Shown: positions 37,543 to 45,574, numbered from the stretch's first letter. The stretch: DNA of 64,000 bases from CAVWDU01 sp963840725 (GCA_963840725.1 CAWIZY010000018.1:248001-312000); one strand, 5' to 3'. Translations and numbers: made by a program. The notes: a model not told the origin generated them from the sequence alone.

Positions 37543-39456
37543 CTAGCGCGGCCTGCCGAAGACCTGAGTCCAGTACACGCCGTAGGTACTGCCTGAGTCA
37601 CTGTACTTGGCGGCCCCGAGTTGACGGTAATGATCCCGCATCAGGTTGGCGCAGTGCCCGGGACTGCCGATCCAACCCTGCATGACGTTTTCCACTGCAC
37701 TGAACGAGCCTCCAGCCGCGATATTCTCCCCCAGTCCGGACCAATCGTAGCCAGCGCGGGTCGCGCGGTCTGCCGCAGAGGAACCATCTGAGCCTGTGTG
37801 GTCGAAAAAGTTGTTGGTTGCCATGTCCATTGAATGGGTAAGTGCCGCCGCCTCCAACTTGCAGCTCCAGGTCAGTGGGGTGGTTGCCTCGAACTGGCCC
37901 TCTGAGCCACAGCTTTGGTCCTGTGAGCGGAATTCATTGACAGCAGCCAGCATGGCCTGATCTTCCGCGGTCATGTTGCAGCCATCGCCGCCAACCGGGT
38001 CGTCACCCTCAACCGGGTCATCTCCGTCCCCCGGATCACCGCCATCCCCCGGATCACCGTCGTCGATGGGACTGTCATCAACGCTGTCACAGGCATCTCC
38101 TTGCCCATCATTGTCACTATCCGATTGGGAAGGGTTGTAAACCTCAGGACAGTTGTCCTGCTCGGAGTTCACCCCGTCGTTGTCCGGGTCCAGGTCGTTA
38201 CGACCATCACAGGCATCACCGAGGCCGTCGTTGTCTCTATCCGACTGGCTTGGATTATAGTTTTCGGGGCAGTTATCCAGACTGTCCTGGACCTCATCTC
38301 TATCGCTGTCAGTGAACATATCGCAGGCGTCACCAATGCCGTCATTGTCCACATCACCCTGAGTGGGGTTTGCGATATCGACGCAATTGTCTGTGCCATC
38401 GGCGACGTAACCCTCTGGTCTCTCCAGGGCACTGATGGAACGCTCCGGGTCACCAAAGCCGTCGCCATCGCTGTCTTCGTAGTAATTGCTGGGCGTAAAC
38501 CCCTCATCCACGGCGCCGTCACAATTGTTGTCGACGCTGTCAAAGCGTTCCTCGGCGGCAGGGGATACGCTGGCATTGTTATCGTCGCAGTCTTCATCGT
38601 TGCTGACGTAGCCCGGCACCGGCTCGAGGGATTCGATCGTGTCCGATGCGGTTCCGTAGCCATCACCATCCACATCACGGAAGAAGATGGCGGCAACGCC
38701 GTCATCGACTTCACCGTCACAGTTGTTGTCGTACCCGTCCGGTTGCTCTTCAGCGGCGGGGTTTATCCCCGCATCGGTGTCGTTGCAATCGAGCCGGTTG
38801 CGCACGTAGCCCTCGGGGCGCCTTGGCTGCAAGCGGCTGATAGCGGGATCGCCGTAGCCATCATTATCCCGGTCTCGCCAGAAGCGGACTTTGACAAAGC
38901 CCTCGTCTACTCTGCCATTGCAGTTGTTATCTTTTTTATCCTCTACTTCGTCGGTCCAGGGGTAAACGGAGGCGTCGTTGTCGTCACAGTCCAGGTTGTT
39001 AACCACATACCCCTCAGGTTGACGTCGTTTGTCGATGCTCTCATTGGCTGCACCGAAATTGTCGCCGTCGGCATCGCGGAACCAGGTTCGCAGCTTTCTG
39101 TAGGTTTCAAATTCCGCCGCCAGCGTGACATCACCGTCGTATTCGAGCAGTTCTTCAGGTAAAGGCATGACCGTGGCATCACAAACGGCCAGTGGGGTGC
39201 GCTCGCAGATTCCGGTCCAGCGGACGAAGCGGTAGCCCTCCGCCGGCACCGCTGTGAAGGTATCCGAAACCCGTTCCGTAATGTCGAAGATGCAGCTGTC
39301 CTGCGCACAGTCCATGCGTCCGGACTCACTACTGACCTCGCCTCTGTAATCTGTATTGATCACGAGGCGACACCCCGCTACGGAAAACACCAGCACTCCC
39401 AGCATACCCAGCGAGACTGAGCGCCTCATGAACCTCGACAATCGACTCGATCGCAT
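37543..39456 (-). CDS. Lipoprotein with MopE-type repeats, thrombospondin type 3 repeats and a CAP domain
   Basis: A 637-aa surface-type lipoprotein: lipobox VAGC in MLGVLVFSVAGC, an N-terminal domain with several Cys, four MopE-type metal-binding modules (DxDxDGYGD, DCDDNDASVYP, DNNCNGRVDEG pattern), three thrombospondin type 3 Ca2+ repeats (NCVDIANPTQGDVDNDGIGD), a short Gly-Asp linker (GDGGDPGDGDDP), then a C-terminal CAP/SCP domain (AMLAAVNEFRSQ, LTHSMDMATNNFFDHTG, GENIAAGG, SPGHCANLM). Start ATG 39456 has AGAGGG about 9 bases upstream. Likely displayed outside the cell and Ca-stabilised. No substrate is known for bacterial CAP domains. Confidence 0.85.
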   Translation of the reverse strand: MRSSRLSRFMRRSVSLGMLGVLVFSVAGCRLVINTDYRGEVSSESGRMDCAQDSCIFDITERVSDTFTAVPAEGYRFVRWTGICERTPLAVCDATVMPLPEELLEYDGDVTLAAEFETYRKLRTWFRDADGDNFGAANESIDKRRQPEGYVVNNLDCDDNDASVYPWTDEVEDKKDNNCNGRVDEGFVKVRFWRDRDNDGYGDPAISRLQPRRPEGYVRNRLDCNDTDAGINPAAEEQPDGYDNNCDGEVDDGVAAIFFRDVDGDGYGTASDTIESLEPVPGYVSNDEDCDDNNASVSPAAEERFDSVDNNCDGAVDEGFTPSNYYEDSDGDGFGDPERSISALERPEGYVADGTDNCVDIANPTQGDVDNDGIGDACDMFTDSDRDEVQDSLDNCPENYNPSQSDRDNDGLGDACDGRNDLDPDNDGVNSEQDNCPEVYNPSQSDSDNDGQGDACDSVDDSPIDDGDPGDGGDPGDGDDPVEGDDPVGGDGCNMTAEDQAMLAAVNEFRSQDQSCGSEGQFEATTPLTWSCKLEAAALTHSMDMATNNFFDHTGSDGSSAADRATRAGYDWSGLGENIAAGGSFSAVENVMQGWIGSPGHCANLMRDHYRQLGAAKYSDSGSTYGVYWTQVFGRPR

Positions 39457-39635
39457 ATTCCACATCCCTCTTCAGCCGGCGAGCAGGCTGATCCTTCTTA
39501 AACAGTATTCGGGTGTGGCCTATTGAAAGTGAAGGGCAGTTCAATCTCTAACGGTTTCCTGACTTTTCTCGAGAAAGTGCTTTTGCCAGTAATAGAACTG
39601 TGAAAAGGGTCACAGTGTTCGCATTTTACTGGCAA

Positions 39636-40538
39636 TCACGCCGACCCGCTGGCCGTGGGCTGGCGGCGGTACCATTTGATCAGTATCGGTGCGATGAGTA
39701 ATTGCAGGCCGCCATACAGCAATACGGTAAACAGTATGGTGTCCCCGAGGCCACTGGTGGCATCAACGGACGCCGGGAACAGGGACGCCTTCAGCAATAC
39801 ACCGAGATTGGTGTTGCGCACGATAACCTCAAACTCTATCGCGATAGAGTCCACCCTGGCCAGGCGAAACAAGCGCGGGGCTATTGCGCCGGTGGCGGCC
39901 AGTACCAGTGTAAACAGCACGACCAGCATGACATTGGTGGAGCCAAACTGTTGAAGATCCAGGCGGCCAGCGGAGATTGACCCAACCACAATAAGCACAA
40001 TCCCCAGCAGTGAGGCGCGGATACACCATTTGGAGACCATCGGTGCGGCCCGCGGGTACAGATAGAGATAGCTCATACCCAGCGCCAGTGGAAGCAGCAG
40101 TGTCAGGGCAATCTCTTTGACAATCTGGGCCCTGGGCATGGTAAAGCCTGCGGGGAGACTGTCGGAGATCAATACAGTGAGTATCAGGGGCGTGGTAATC
40201 AGGCAGGCGAGGGTAGTGAGGCCGGTAATGGTGATGGACAGCGCGCTATTGCCGCGGGCAAAAAAGGTAAATATGTTGGAAGTGGTGCCCCCCGGTATCG
40301 CCGCAATCAGGGCAAGCCCTATCGCCACGCCGCCCTGTATACCCAGTGCCCTGAGGAACACGTAAGCGGCCAGTGGCACGAGCATAATCTGGACCACCAG
40401 CCCGAGACTGACGGATTTGGGCTCACGCACCACATCGCGAAAATCTCGCGCGGTCAGCGTGGCGCCCATGCCCAGCATGGCCATCACCAGTTGAAATACG
40501 GCAATCCAATACTCGTACTGGACATATAAAGCGCCCAT
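39636..40538 (-). CDS. Bile acid:sodium symporter-family transporter
   Basis: A 300-aa membrane protein with about nine helices. GATLTARDFRDVVREPKSVSLGLVVQ and AAIPGGTTSNIFTFFARGNSALSITITGLTT match BASS (SBF/ASBT) transporters, including the crossover region near the sodium sites. Bacterial members move bile acids, pantoate or other organic anions with Na+. Start 40538 has AGGACAGG upstream. A strong hairpin lies between it and the upstream arylsulfatase, so they are probably separate units, though adjacent sulfatase plus anion carrier is suggestive. Confidence 0.85.
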   Translation of the reverse strand: MGALYVQYEYWIAVFQLVMAMLGMGATLTARDFRDVVREPKSVSLGLVVQIMLVPLAAYVFLRALGIQGGVAIGLALIAAIPGGTTSNIFTFFARGNSALSITITGLTTLACLITTPLILTVLISDSLPAGFTMPRAQIVKEIALTLLLPLALGMSYLYLYPRAAPMVSKWCIRASLLGIVLIVVGSISAGRLDLQQFGSTNVMLVVLFTLVLAATGAIAPRLFRLARVDSIAIEFEVIVRNTNLGVLLKASLFPASVDATSGLGDTILFTVLLYGGLQLLIAPILIKWYRRQPTASGSA

Positions 40539-40573
40539 GGCCTGTCCTGTGCCTTTATTCGATTGCGTCAGTA

Positions 40574-40599
40574 AACCCACCCGGAGAACCGGGTGGGTT
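40574..40599 (-). terminator. Hairpin after the arylsulfatase gene
   Basis: A perfect 11-bp inverted repeat, AACCCACCCGG and its complement around a four-base AGAA loop, lies 10 bp beyond the arylsulfatase stop. On the minus strand it is followed by TTTAC, a weak T-tract. Likely an intrinsic or Rho-assisted terminator. Confidence 0.7.
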
Positions 40600-40608
40600 A
40601 GTGGGTGC

Positions 40609-42978
40609 TTATTTTAGGTTAATCACCACCTTATTGATCTTGCCGGTGAAGTGACTGGTTGCGGGGGTATAAGCCTCTGACACGGTTGTTTCCATGTCCT
40701 TGCCAACTCCGGCCGATTCGTCCGCGGAGAAGATGCAGCATTGTGTTTTTGCAATTTTGGCTGAAGCCACCGACTTGCCGTTTATATACAGCGTCGCGGT
40801 GCCGCCAGCACCCGGTTTGCCACCATCCCAGGCGAAATCCATCTTCACTGTCGACTTGCCTTTGGGCAGACTCGTATTTGCGGTGGCGGTTGTGGATGCA
40901 ATTCCGACGTAGTTATAGCTGTAACTGGGCACGCCGTCTTTAACGAACAGACTCCAGCCACCGAATCGACCACCCTGTGCAACAATGACCCCGTTCAGCG
41001 GTTCGGCCGCGCTTTCGACGTCAGCAACGATTTCGAACGAGGTGTTCTTAACGTTGATAAAGTCATTTTCGAGCAGGTCAGCCATGCCCTCGTAGAGGGT
41101 CAGGCTTTTACGTCCGAACATGAGGTCAGGCCGCCCTGCCAACTTGGGATTGAACAATTCCTGCCGTCGGTCATCGAGCGGTAAGACCTGGTACTTGACC
41201 GCCTCACCCAGAAAAGCCTGCTGCAGTTTTTGCAACATTTCGGGATTCTGCTTCGCCAGATTGGTTGACATACTAAAGTCTTCCGCGACGTGGTAAAGCT
41301 CCCAGGTGTCATCCGGGAATCGATTCTCCACCACGCCCCATGGCTTCAGATGAACCGTGCCTGCAAACCAGCCATCGTAGTAAAGCCCCCGGTTGCCAAA
41401 CATTTCGAAGTACTGGATCTGGTGTCTGCCGGTCGCTTTTGGGTAATCCCATGTATAAGCCATGCTGACCCCTTCAATGGGGCGCTGGGGTGTACCGTTG
41501 ACAACACGCGGTTGTGGCAGCCCCGCAGCTTCCAGTATGGTCGGTACGATATCGATGACATGGTGCCACTGATCGCGGATCTCGCCTTTGCCCTTGATCC
41601 GGTCTGGCCAGTGCATCACTAACGGATTTCGGGTTCCGCCATAGTTGGAAGCAACCTGCTTGGTCCACATGAAAGGTGAGTCAAAGGCAACCGCCCACCC
41701 GGCTGCCATATGCGGATAAGTGGTTGGGCCGCCCCAGTCATCGTAATGTTGCATCATGAAATCAATATCCGAGCCTTGCGGCTCGGCATTGAAGTAGGTC
41801 ATCTCGTTATAAAGGCCTTCCATACCTCCTTCAGCGCTGGTGCCGTTATCGCCTGCAATATATATGATGAGAGTATTATCCATTTCACCCATATCTTCGA
41901 CGGCCTGGATGAGTCGCCCGGTTTCATGATCGGTCATCTCGAGGAAAGCAGCAAAGACCTCAGCCTGCCGGGCAAACAGTTTCTGCTCTTTTTCCGAGAG
42001 ATCTGCCCAGTCTTTGATATCGGTGGGTTTGTCAGCCAGCTTGGTATTTTTAGGAATCACGCCCAGCTTTTTCTGTTGTTCAAAAATGCGTTTACGAATT
42101 ACATCCCAGCCTTCATCGAATTTACCCGTCCACTTGTCAATGTAGGACTGCGGCACATGATGAGGCGCGTGCACTGCGCCCGGAGCGAAGTAGACAAAAA
42201 ACGGCCTGTCCGGAGTCAGGGCCTGCTGAAATCGAATCCACTCGATGGACTTGGTCGCCATGTCATTCATAAAGTGGTAGTCCGGGTCGTCCGATACTTC
42301 TACGCGGTTCTGGTTGTGGTAGACAGCGGGCGCCCATTGGTTAGTCTCACCACCCATAAAACCATAGAACTCATCGAAGCCCTGGTAGTTGGGCCAGCGA
42401 GCCATCGGACCGGAAGGGCTGATCTCCCAGACTGCAGTTTCGTGCCATTTTCCGAAGGCGGCCGTGCTGTAACCGTTGAGACGCAGCATTTCGCCAATAC
42501 CGGCAACATCATCAGGCAGCATGCCCGTGGCGCCTGGCAAGGACGTGGCCACCTCGGAAATCTTTGCCTGATTGGCGGAGTGGTGGTTGCGGCCTGTCTT
42601 CAGCGCCTGGCGGGTAGGCGAGCACAGCGCCGTGGTATGGAACTGGTTGTAAAGCAGGCCTTGCCTGGCAAGTTGATCCAGATTCGGTGTTTGCAGCACA
42701 CTGCCGGTAGCACCGGTACCACCAAACCCCAGGTCATCTAACAGAATCACAATGACGTTGGGCGCGTCTTTTGGCGCCTCGACAGCAAAAATCGGCGGTG
42801 CCTTCGCATCGCGGGCATCAAGCGTTGTAATAGGTGGATACCAAGGTGCCTTGATCGGTAGTTCGGTGCGATCGACTCCGGCCTGGACCGGTTCATCAGC
42901 AGCAATGGCAACCGGCAGGAGCAGAGCACCCAATGACAGACCGCAAATAGTGCTTCTCAATGTCGTCATATAGTGCAT
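40609..42978 (-). CDS. Secreted arylsulfatase (large form)
   Basis: A 789-aa periplasmic sulfatase with signal peptide (ICGLSLGALLLPVAIAA). NVIVILLDDLGFGGTGATG carries the metal Asp pair, and ALCSPTRQALKTGRN is the canonical formylglycine site CSPTR (Cys near 119). IAGDNGTSAEGGMEG and QWHHVIDIVPTILEAAG follow. The C-terminal ~200 residues (GKSTVKMDFAWDGGKPG region) are a beta-rich domain seen in long bacterial arylsulfatases. Start given at 42978; ATG 42969 is an alternative. Substrate unknown. Confidence 0.92.
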   Translation of the reverse strand: MHYMTTLRSTICGLSLGALLLPVAIAADEPVQAGVDRTELPIKAPWYPPITTLDARDAKAPPIFAVEAPKDAPNVIVILLDDLGFGGTGATGSVLQTPNLDQLARQGLLYNQFHTTALCSPTRQALKTGRNHHSANQAKISEVATSLPGATGMLPDDVAGIGEMLRLNGYSTAAFGKWHETAVWEISPSGPMARWPNYQGFDEFYGFMGGETNQWAPAVYHNQNRVEVSDDPDYHFMNDMATKSIEWIRFQQALTPDRPFFVYFAPGAVHAPHHVPQSYIDKWTGKFDEGWDVIRKRIFEQQKKLGVIPKNTKLADKPTDIKDWADLSEKEQKLFARQAEVFAAFLEMTDHETGRLIQAVEDMGEMDNTLIIYIAGDNGTSAEGGMEGLYNEMTYFNAEPQGSDIDFMMQHYDDWGGPTTYPHMAAGWAVAFDSPFMWTKQVASNYGGTRNPLVMHWPDRIKGKGEIRDQWHHVIDIVPTILEAAGLPQPRVVNGTPQRPIEGVSMAYTWDYPKATGRHQIQYFEMFGNRGLYYDGWFAGTVHLKPWGVVENRFPDDTWELYHVAEDFSMSTNLAKQNPEMLQKLQQAFLGEAVKYQVLPLDDRRQELFNPKLAGRPDLMFGRKSLTLYEGMADLLENDFINVKNTSFEIVADVESAAEPLNGVIVAQGGRFGGWSLFVKDGVPSYSYNYVGIASTTATANTSLPKGKSTVKMDFAWDGGKPGAGGTATLYINGKSVASAKIAKTQCCIFSADESAGVGKDMETTVSEAYTPATSHFTGKINKVVINLK

Positions 42979-43089
42979 TTGATGGTGTCCCTGTATGTGG
43001 CCCGGTGTCATGGGGTATTGGTTGTTGTAAAAAAGCACCCTGGAACCCCCGTGAGGTGTTAAAAAATCGCTACCCCCAGTATAGACCCT

Positions 43090-43267
43090 CTAGGGCACCT
43101 CTGAACAATGGCAATGCGCTTAGGCTTTCAGGCAGATTCGCAATCAAGGCGCCGCTTTGAAGGCAGGCTGGTTGCCTGTCGAAAAGTGGCAACGTCGAGT
43201 GCGGGTTTGCCTGAAAGCCCCGCAGGGCTCCGCTGAGCGCGATTGCCATTATTCAGAGGTGCCCTAG
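43090..43267. mobile_element. MITE, 170 bp, IS5-type CTAG target duplications
   Basis: The element spans 43094-43263 and has no gene. Terminal inverted repeats begin GGCACCTCTGAACAATGGCA on the left and its near match (GGCACCTCTGAATAATGGCA) on the right, about 26 bp in all with a few mismatches. It is flanked by CTAG at 43090-43093 and 43264-43267. A second inner pair, CTTTCAGGCA and TGCCTGAAAG, lies inside the ends. The CTAG duplication is typical of IS5-family insertions; the parent element is not in the window. Confidence 0.8.
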
Positions 43268-43330
43268 ACATAATCGTACTGACAAGGCCGCGTCTAAATC
43301 CAGGTGTTCTGCGGGGCAACGAACTAAGCC

Positions 43331-43433
43331 GCTCAACGCCAAGCCAAAAACTGTCCCCGGGCATACAACGCCTTGCATCAGCGGCACGACTCTGCCGCAG
43401 GCCTGCATGCGCTATTTGTGCGTGTGTTCAAAT
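43331..43433 (-). repeat. Possible attC site (degenerate), end of cyclotransferase cassette
   Basis: On the minus strand the cassette gene's stop overlaps TTTGAAC, followed by an imperfect palindrome centred on CTGCGGCA/TGCCGC, then two candidate right ends, GGCGTTGTATG (near 43362) and GGCGTTGAGC (near 43331). The layout fits an attC of about 70-100 bp, but arm pairing is poor. Confidence 0.35.
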
Positions 43434-43836
43434 CCACCCTTCAATTTCGCCAATATAACAATGAGGAAGATCGAGTTTTTTCGCCGTTGTTGCCAGTTCG
43501 ATTGCGTACGCGCTATTGCTTCCGGAGACCACTCCCCTCGGTAAAATATATGAAATGGCCTCGAGGTGCTCGCCATCCATAGTGACTAATCCGGACTCTT
43601 TGGGGGACATACGCCTCAACTCCGTCGCTCCCATATAAATCCTGTAAGTCAGTGCTATCCTGCGCCATTACAACACCGTATGAGGGCGCACCGTTTTGCG
43701 GAACCAGTGTCGCTCTTTCTCCGATGTTGAGTCGGTAGCCTTCCAAACGAGCTCGTCTGGCTTTGTCAGGGCTAAACCCTTTCGCCCTTAACATGCCTTT
43801 ATCCATAAACAAGCCGTAGAAAAAAACAGATTTCAC
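43428..43836 (-). pseudogene. Gamma-glutamylcyclotransferase-like cassette gene with frameshift
   Basis: Read from GTG 43836: VKSVFFYGLFMDKGMLRAKGF, YRLNIGERATLVPQNGAPSYGVVMAQ, then after a shift VPKESGLVTMDGEHLEAISYILP and AYAIELATTAKKLDLPHCYIGEIEG. This is the AIG2/gamma-glutamylcyclotransferase-like fold (FFYGLFM, rLxIGERATLVP, gxSYGVVM). One extra G in the run 43602-43606 (CCCCC on the coding strand) shifts the frame; removing it joins the two halves as AYVPKESG. About 135 aa when repaired. GTG lies about ten bases from a preceding attC-like end, as in integron cassettes. Confidence 0.65.
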
Positions 43837-43839
43837 CGG

Positions 43840-43938
43840 GCTAACGCCAATGCAGAACACGTGGCCGAGAAGTGGCCAGGGAGTTGCCCCTCAAGGCCTG
43901 GCGCTGCGTCTGGGCGAAGTGTTCTGTGGTTCGGTTCA
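43840..43938 (-). repeat. attC-like site between the zinc-ribbon and cyclotransferase cassettes
   Basis: On the minus strand: TGAACCGAACCACAGAACAC at the left (overlapping the zinc-ribbon stop) and GTGTTCTGCATTGGCGTTAGCC at the right. The inner arms CAGAACAC and GTGTTCTG pair exactly, with AAC and GTT at the outer ends in attC order. Moderately convincing. Confidence 0.55.
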
Positions 43939-44157
43939 TAAAATCAGCACCATGGTCACTGCGAGTGCAGCGAGGACCAGGAATAAGTGCCCCAGCGATC
44001 TATTCGATTGGTGTTGAGCTTCAATTTTTACCCGTAGTTCCGCAAATCCTCTTTCGTCAAGATCGCCACAGCTTGAACACTGGAAAAGAATTCTACCGCC
44101 GCTCCATTCAGGTGAAACTACTGTCGCGGGATCACCACAAAGAGAACATGCATTCAT
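43936..44157 (-). CDS. Small zinc-ribbon membrane protein (cassette gene)
   Basis: A 73-aa protein: N-terminal zinc ribbon (CSLCGDPATVV and CSSCGDLDE, two CxxC knuckles), a short linker and a C-terminal membrane helix (LFLVLAALAVTMVLIL). Small zinc-ribbon and one-helix proteins are common in integron cassettes; no function known. ATG at 44157 begins just where a ParE remnant on the other strand ends, so the cassette may have replaced or fused with the 5' part of that gene. Confidence 0.6.
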   Translation of the reverse strand: MNACSLCGDPATVVSPEWSGGRILFQCSSCGDLDERGFAELRVKIEAQHQSNRSLGHLFLVLAALAVTMVLIL

Positions 44158-44438
44158 GTTGCGGCAGATGCTGACCTGAGAAAAATTGCTGAGTACACGC
44201 TGCAACACTGGGGTGGGCCACAGCTGGACGCCTATATCAGTGAGTTGTTCGATGCATTTGGCCGACTCGCAGAATCTCCCCAGATCGCGGCAAGTGTAGA
44301 GAATATTCGAGAAGGCTATAGAAAATTTCCTCAGGCCGTCACGTCATATTCTTTCGAAGCTCCGGGAGCCACAACATTGAAATTATACGTGTATTGCATG
44401 AACGTATTGATGCTGACGCCCACTTCAGCTCGCCTTAA
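44158..44438 (+). pseudogene. ParE/RelE-superfamily toxin fossil (5' truncated, frameshifted)
   Basis: In one frame: VAADADLRKIAEYTLQHWG, LDAYISELFDAFGRLAESPQIA, ENIREGYRKFP. After a missing base near 44330 the other frame continues GRHVIFFRSSGSHNIEIIRVLHERIDADAHFSSP and a stop at 44436-44438. This is the full ParE-like pattern (aDLreI..yt...WG, GYRkFPsGRHviFf, EIIRVLHERMD). The N-terminal ~8 residues (usually with a Met start) are absent, and no ParD antitoxin is seen. It is antisense to the cassette array, and its stop overlaps an attC end. Confidence 0.75.
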
Positions 44439-44488
44439 CGCCTAAAGCTGCGGCGGTGAAACCGTCCGCAGCCTTTACTTGTTAGGGG
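44433..44488 (-). repeat. attC site at the end of the BrnTA cassette
   Basis: A 56-bp palindrome: CCTAACAAGTAAAGGCTGCGG and CCGCAGCTTTAGGCGTTAAGG on the minus strand around a short variable loop. Arms pair almost fully, with one extra base in the left arm on the minus strand, which orients it as the 3' end of the minus-strand cassette. The BrnA stop (TAA) lies inside it, as is usual for cassettes. Best attC in the array. Confidence 0.8.
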
Positions 44489-44708
44489 CGTGTTCAAGGC
44501 GCTCTGCCAGCCATACTTTGATTATGGATTGTCGAGTAACGCCTAATCTTGCCGCCTCCTTGTCTAGAGATGCGATCATCCATTCAGGAAAATCCACGTT
44601 AACTCGGCGCGGTGTCTGGTTCGGGCGCTTCAGGCTAGAAAGATCCAAATCGTCGATTATGTCCTCCTTGCCTTGATCGAATTTTTCGTCGAAATTTTTA
44701 GCTTTCAT
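44475..44708 (-). CDS. brnA: BrnA-type antitoxin
   Basis: A 77-aa protein: FDEKFDQGKEDIIDDLDLSSLKRPNQTPRRVNVDFPEWMIASLDKEAARLGVTRQSIIKVWLAERLE. The KRPNQ.pRRVNVDFP.WM..SLD.EAarLGvTRQSiIKvWlAeRL pattern is the BrnA/CopG-like DNA-binding antitoxin. It should bind and silence the BrnT toxin and repress the operon. It overlaps brnT by 11 bp, downstream of it. Carried in a gene cassette, where toxin-antitoxin pairs are known to stabilise integron arrays. Confidence 0.85.
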   Translation of the reverse strand: MKAKNFDEKFDQGKEDIIDDLDLSSLKRPNQTPRRVNVDFPEWMIASLDKEAARLGVTRQSIIKVWLAERLEHAPNK

Positions 44709-44958
44709 AGAGCTCTACCTCAGTTTCGCGAGATCGCCTGACAGAAATTATTCGAATCTCGTCGTCTCGATTCGTAAATACGGCAGACCAGTACTGGTCA
44801 TTAAGGCGAGCAATGACAATTGACCTTGGCTCGTCGTCAGATTTTGCTGCCAGCTCTACCAAGTTTGGATCATCCCAAAGCAGTTGAGCCCGCTCAAAAT
44901 CAATCCCATGTTTTCTGAGATTGGACGCACTCTTTTTCTGGTCATACTGGAATTTCAT
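44698..44958 (-). CDS. brnT: BrnT-family ribonuclease toxin
   Basis: An 86-aa protein: FQYDQKKSASNLRKHGIDFERAQLLWDDP, then SIVIARLNDQYWSAVFTNRDDEIRIISVRRS. The N-terminal NLRKHGIdFe motif and RIISvRR segment are characteristic of BrnT (RelE-fold ribonuclease). First gene of the brnTA pair. The only intact toxin in the array. Confidence 0.85.
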   Translation of the reverse strand: MKFQYDQKKSASNLRKHGIDFERAQLLWDDPNLVELAAKSDDEPRSIVIARLNDQYWSAVFTNRDDEIRIISVRRSRETEVELYES

Positions 44959-45023
44959 AATGGTATAGAAAATATACCATTATAGATATTTTTACAAGAG
45001 ATGGGAGTAGTACGGTAGGATCC

Positions 45024-45156
45024 CCTAACGCCCAAGTAAGCGGCGCTCGGCATGGAGCGGTTGCTCGGGCAACAATGGCGAAGCCATACCCGAGCAGGCG
45101 CGGAGTGCTGAGCGTCCGAGTGAGCCGCAAGCGAACGGCTTGACCGCCTTGTTAGG
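45024..45156 (-). repeat. attC site after the first cassette
   Basis: A 133-bp imperfect palindrome. On the minus strand it begins CCTAACAAGGCGGTCAAGCC and ends AAGCGGCGCTCGG/GCCGAGCGCCGCTTACTTGGGCGTTAGG. Outer cores CCTAAC and GTTAGG are exact. Long attC sites of this size occur in chromosomal integrons. The preceding gene's stop overlaps its start. Confidence 0.75.
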
Positions 45157-45565
45157 ATTCATTTTTTCGCCCGCCCGTAACATGGACTGCAAACCCTTCT
45201 CGTGCCTCCTGAGTAAGAGGGTCAAGAACTCTCGCTGTCTCGGATTGCACTTTGAGTCCCAATGAGTTCGCTGCCACAGACATTTGCACCATTTTCGCCG
45301 CCGAATCGATGAACAGATGCTGCGGCCTCCGGCCTGTCTCGGACTCGGCCGATGCCAATAGCTTTCGTGATACGAATTCCGATGGCTCATCTTCCGATGA
45401 CCCAATCAGTTCCATTCCGAGAATCATTCCTGTTGCGACATCCATTATCGCGAGGGCATTTAAGTCGCCATCGGCCTCGGTTCTGACCGGCGCATCATTT
45501 AGCTGGAATAGTAGCCACGCTTCATTCTGCGCATAACCGTTTGGATCAATCTTCAATTCGCGCAC
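45152..45565 (-). CDS. First cassette gene, hypothetical protein
   Basis: A 137-aa protein of unknown family, soluble, no signal peptide. Its central stretch (GDLNALAIMDVATGMILGMELIG, then LFIDSAAKMVQMSVAANSLGLKV) is alternating strand-helix and looks like a compact alpha/beta fold. GTG start at 45565 lies close to the attI-like junction. In an integron the first position is the most strongly expressed. Function not inferable. Confidence 0.6.
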   Translation of the reverse strand: MRELKIDPNGYAQNEAWLLFQLNDAPVRTEADGDLNALAIMDVATGMILGMELIGSSEDEPSEFVSRKLLASAESETGRRPQHLFIDSAAKMVQMSVAANSLGLKVQSETARVLDPLTQEAREGFAVHVTGGRKNES

Positions 45566-45574
45566 CTTTTGAAA

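Noticed and set aside
38101..39162. Long open frame opposite the CAP lipoprotein
   Set aside because: It is antisense to a repeat-rich gene; its repetitive valine/isoleucine composition mirrors the Asp/Asn codons of the real gene.
41710..42741. Long open frame opposite the arylsulfatase
   Set aside because: No protein family character; the sense strand is a full sulfatase with all motifs.
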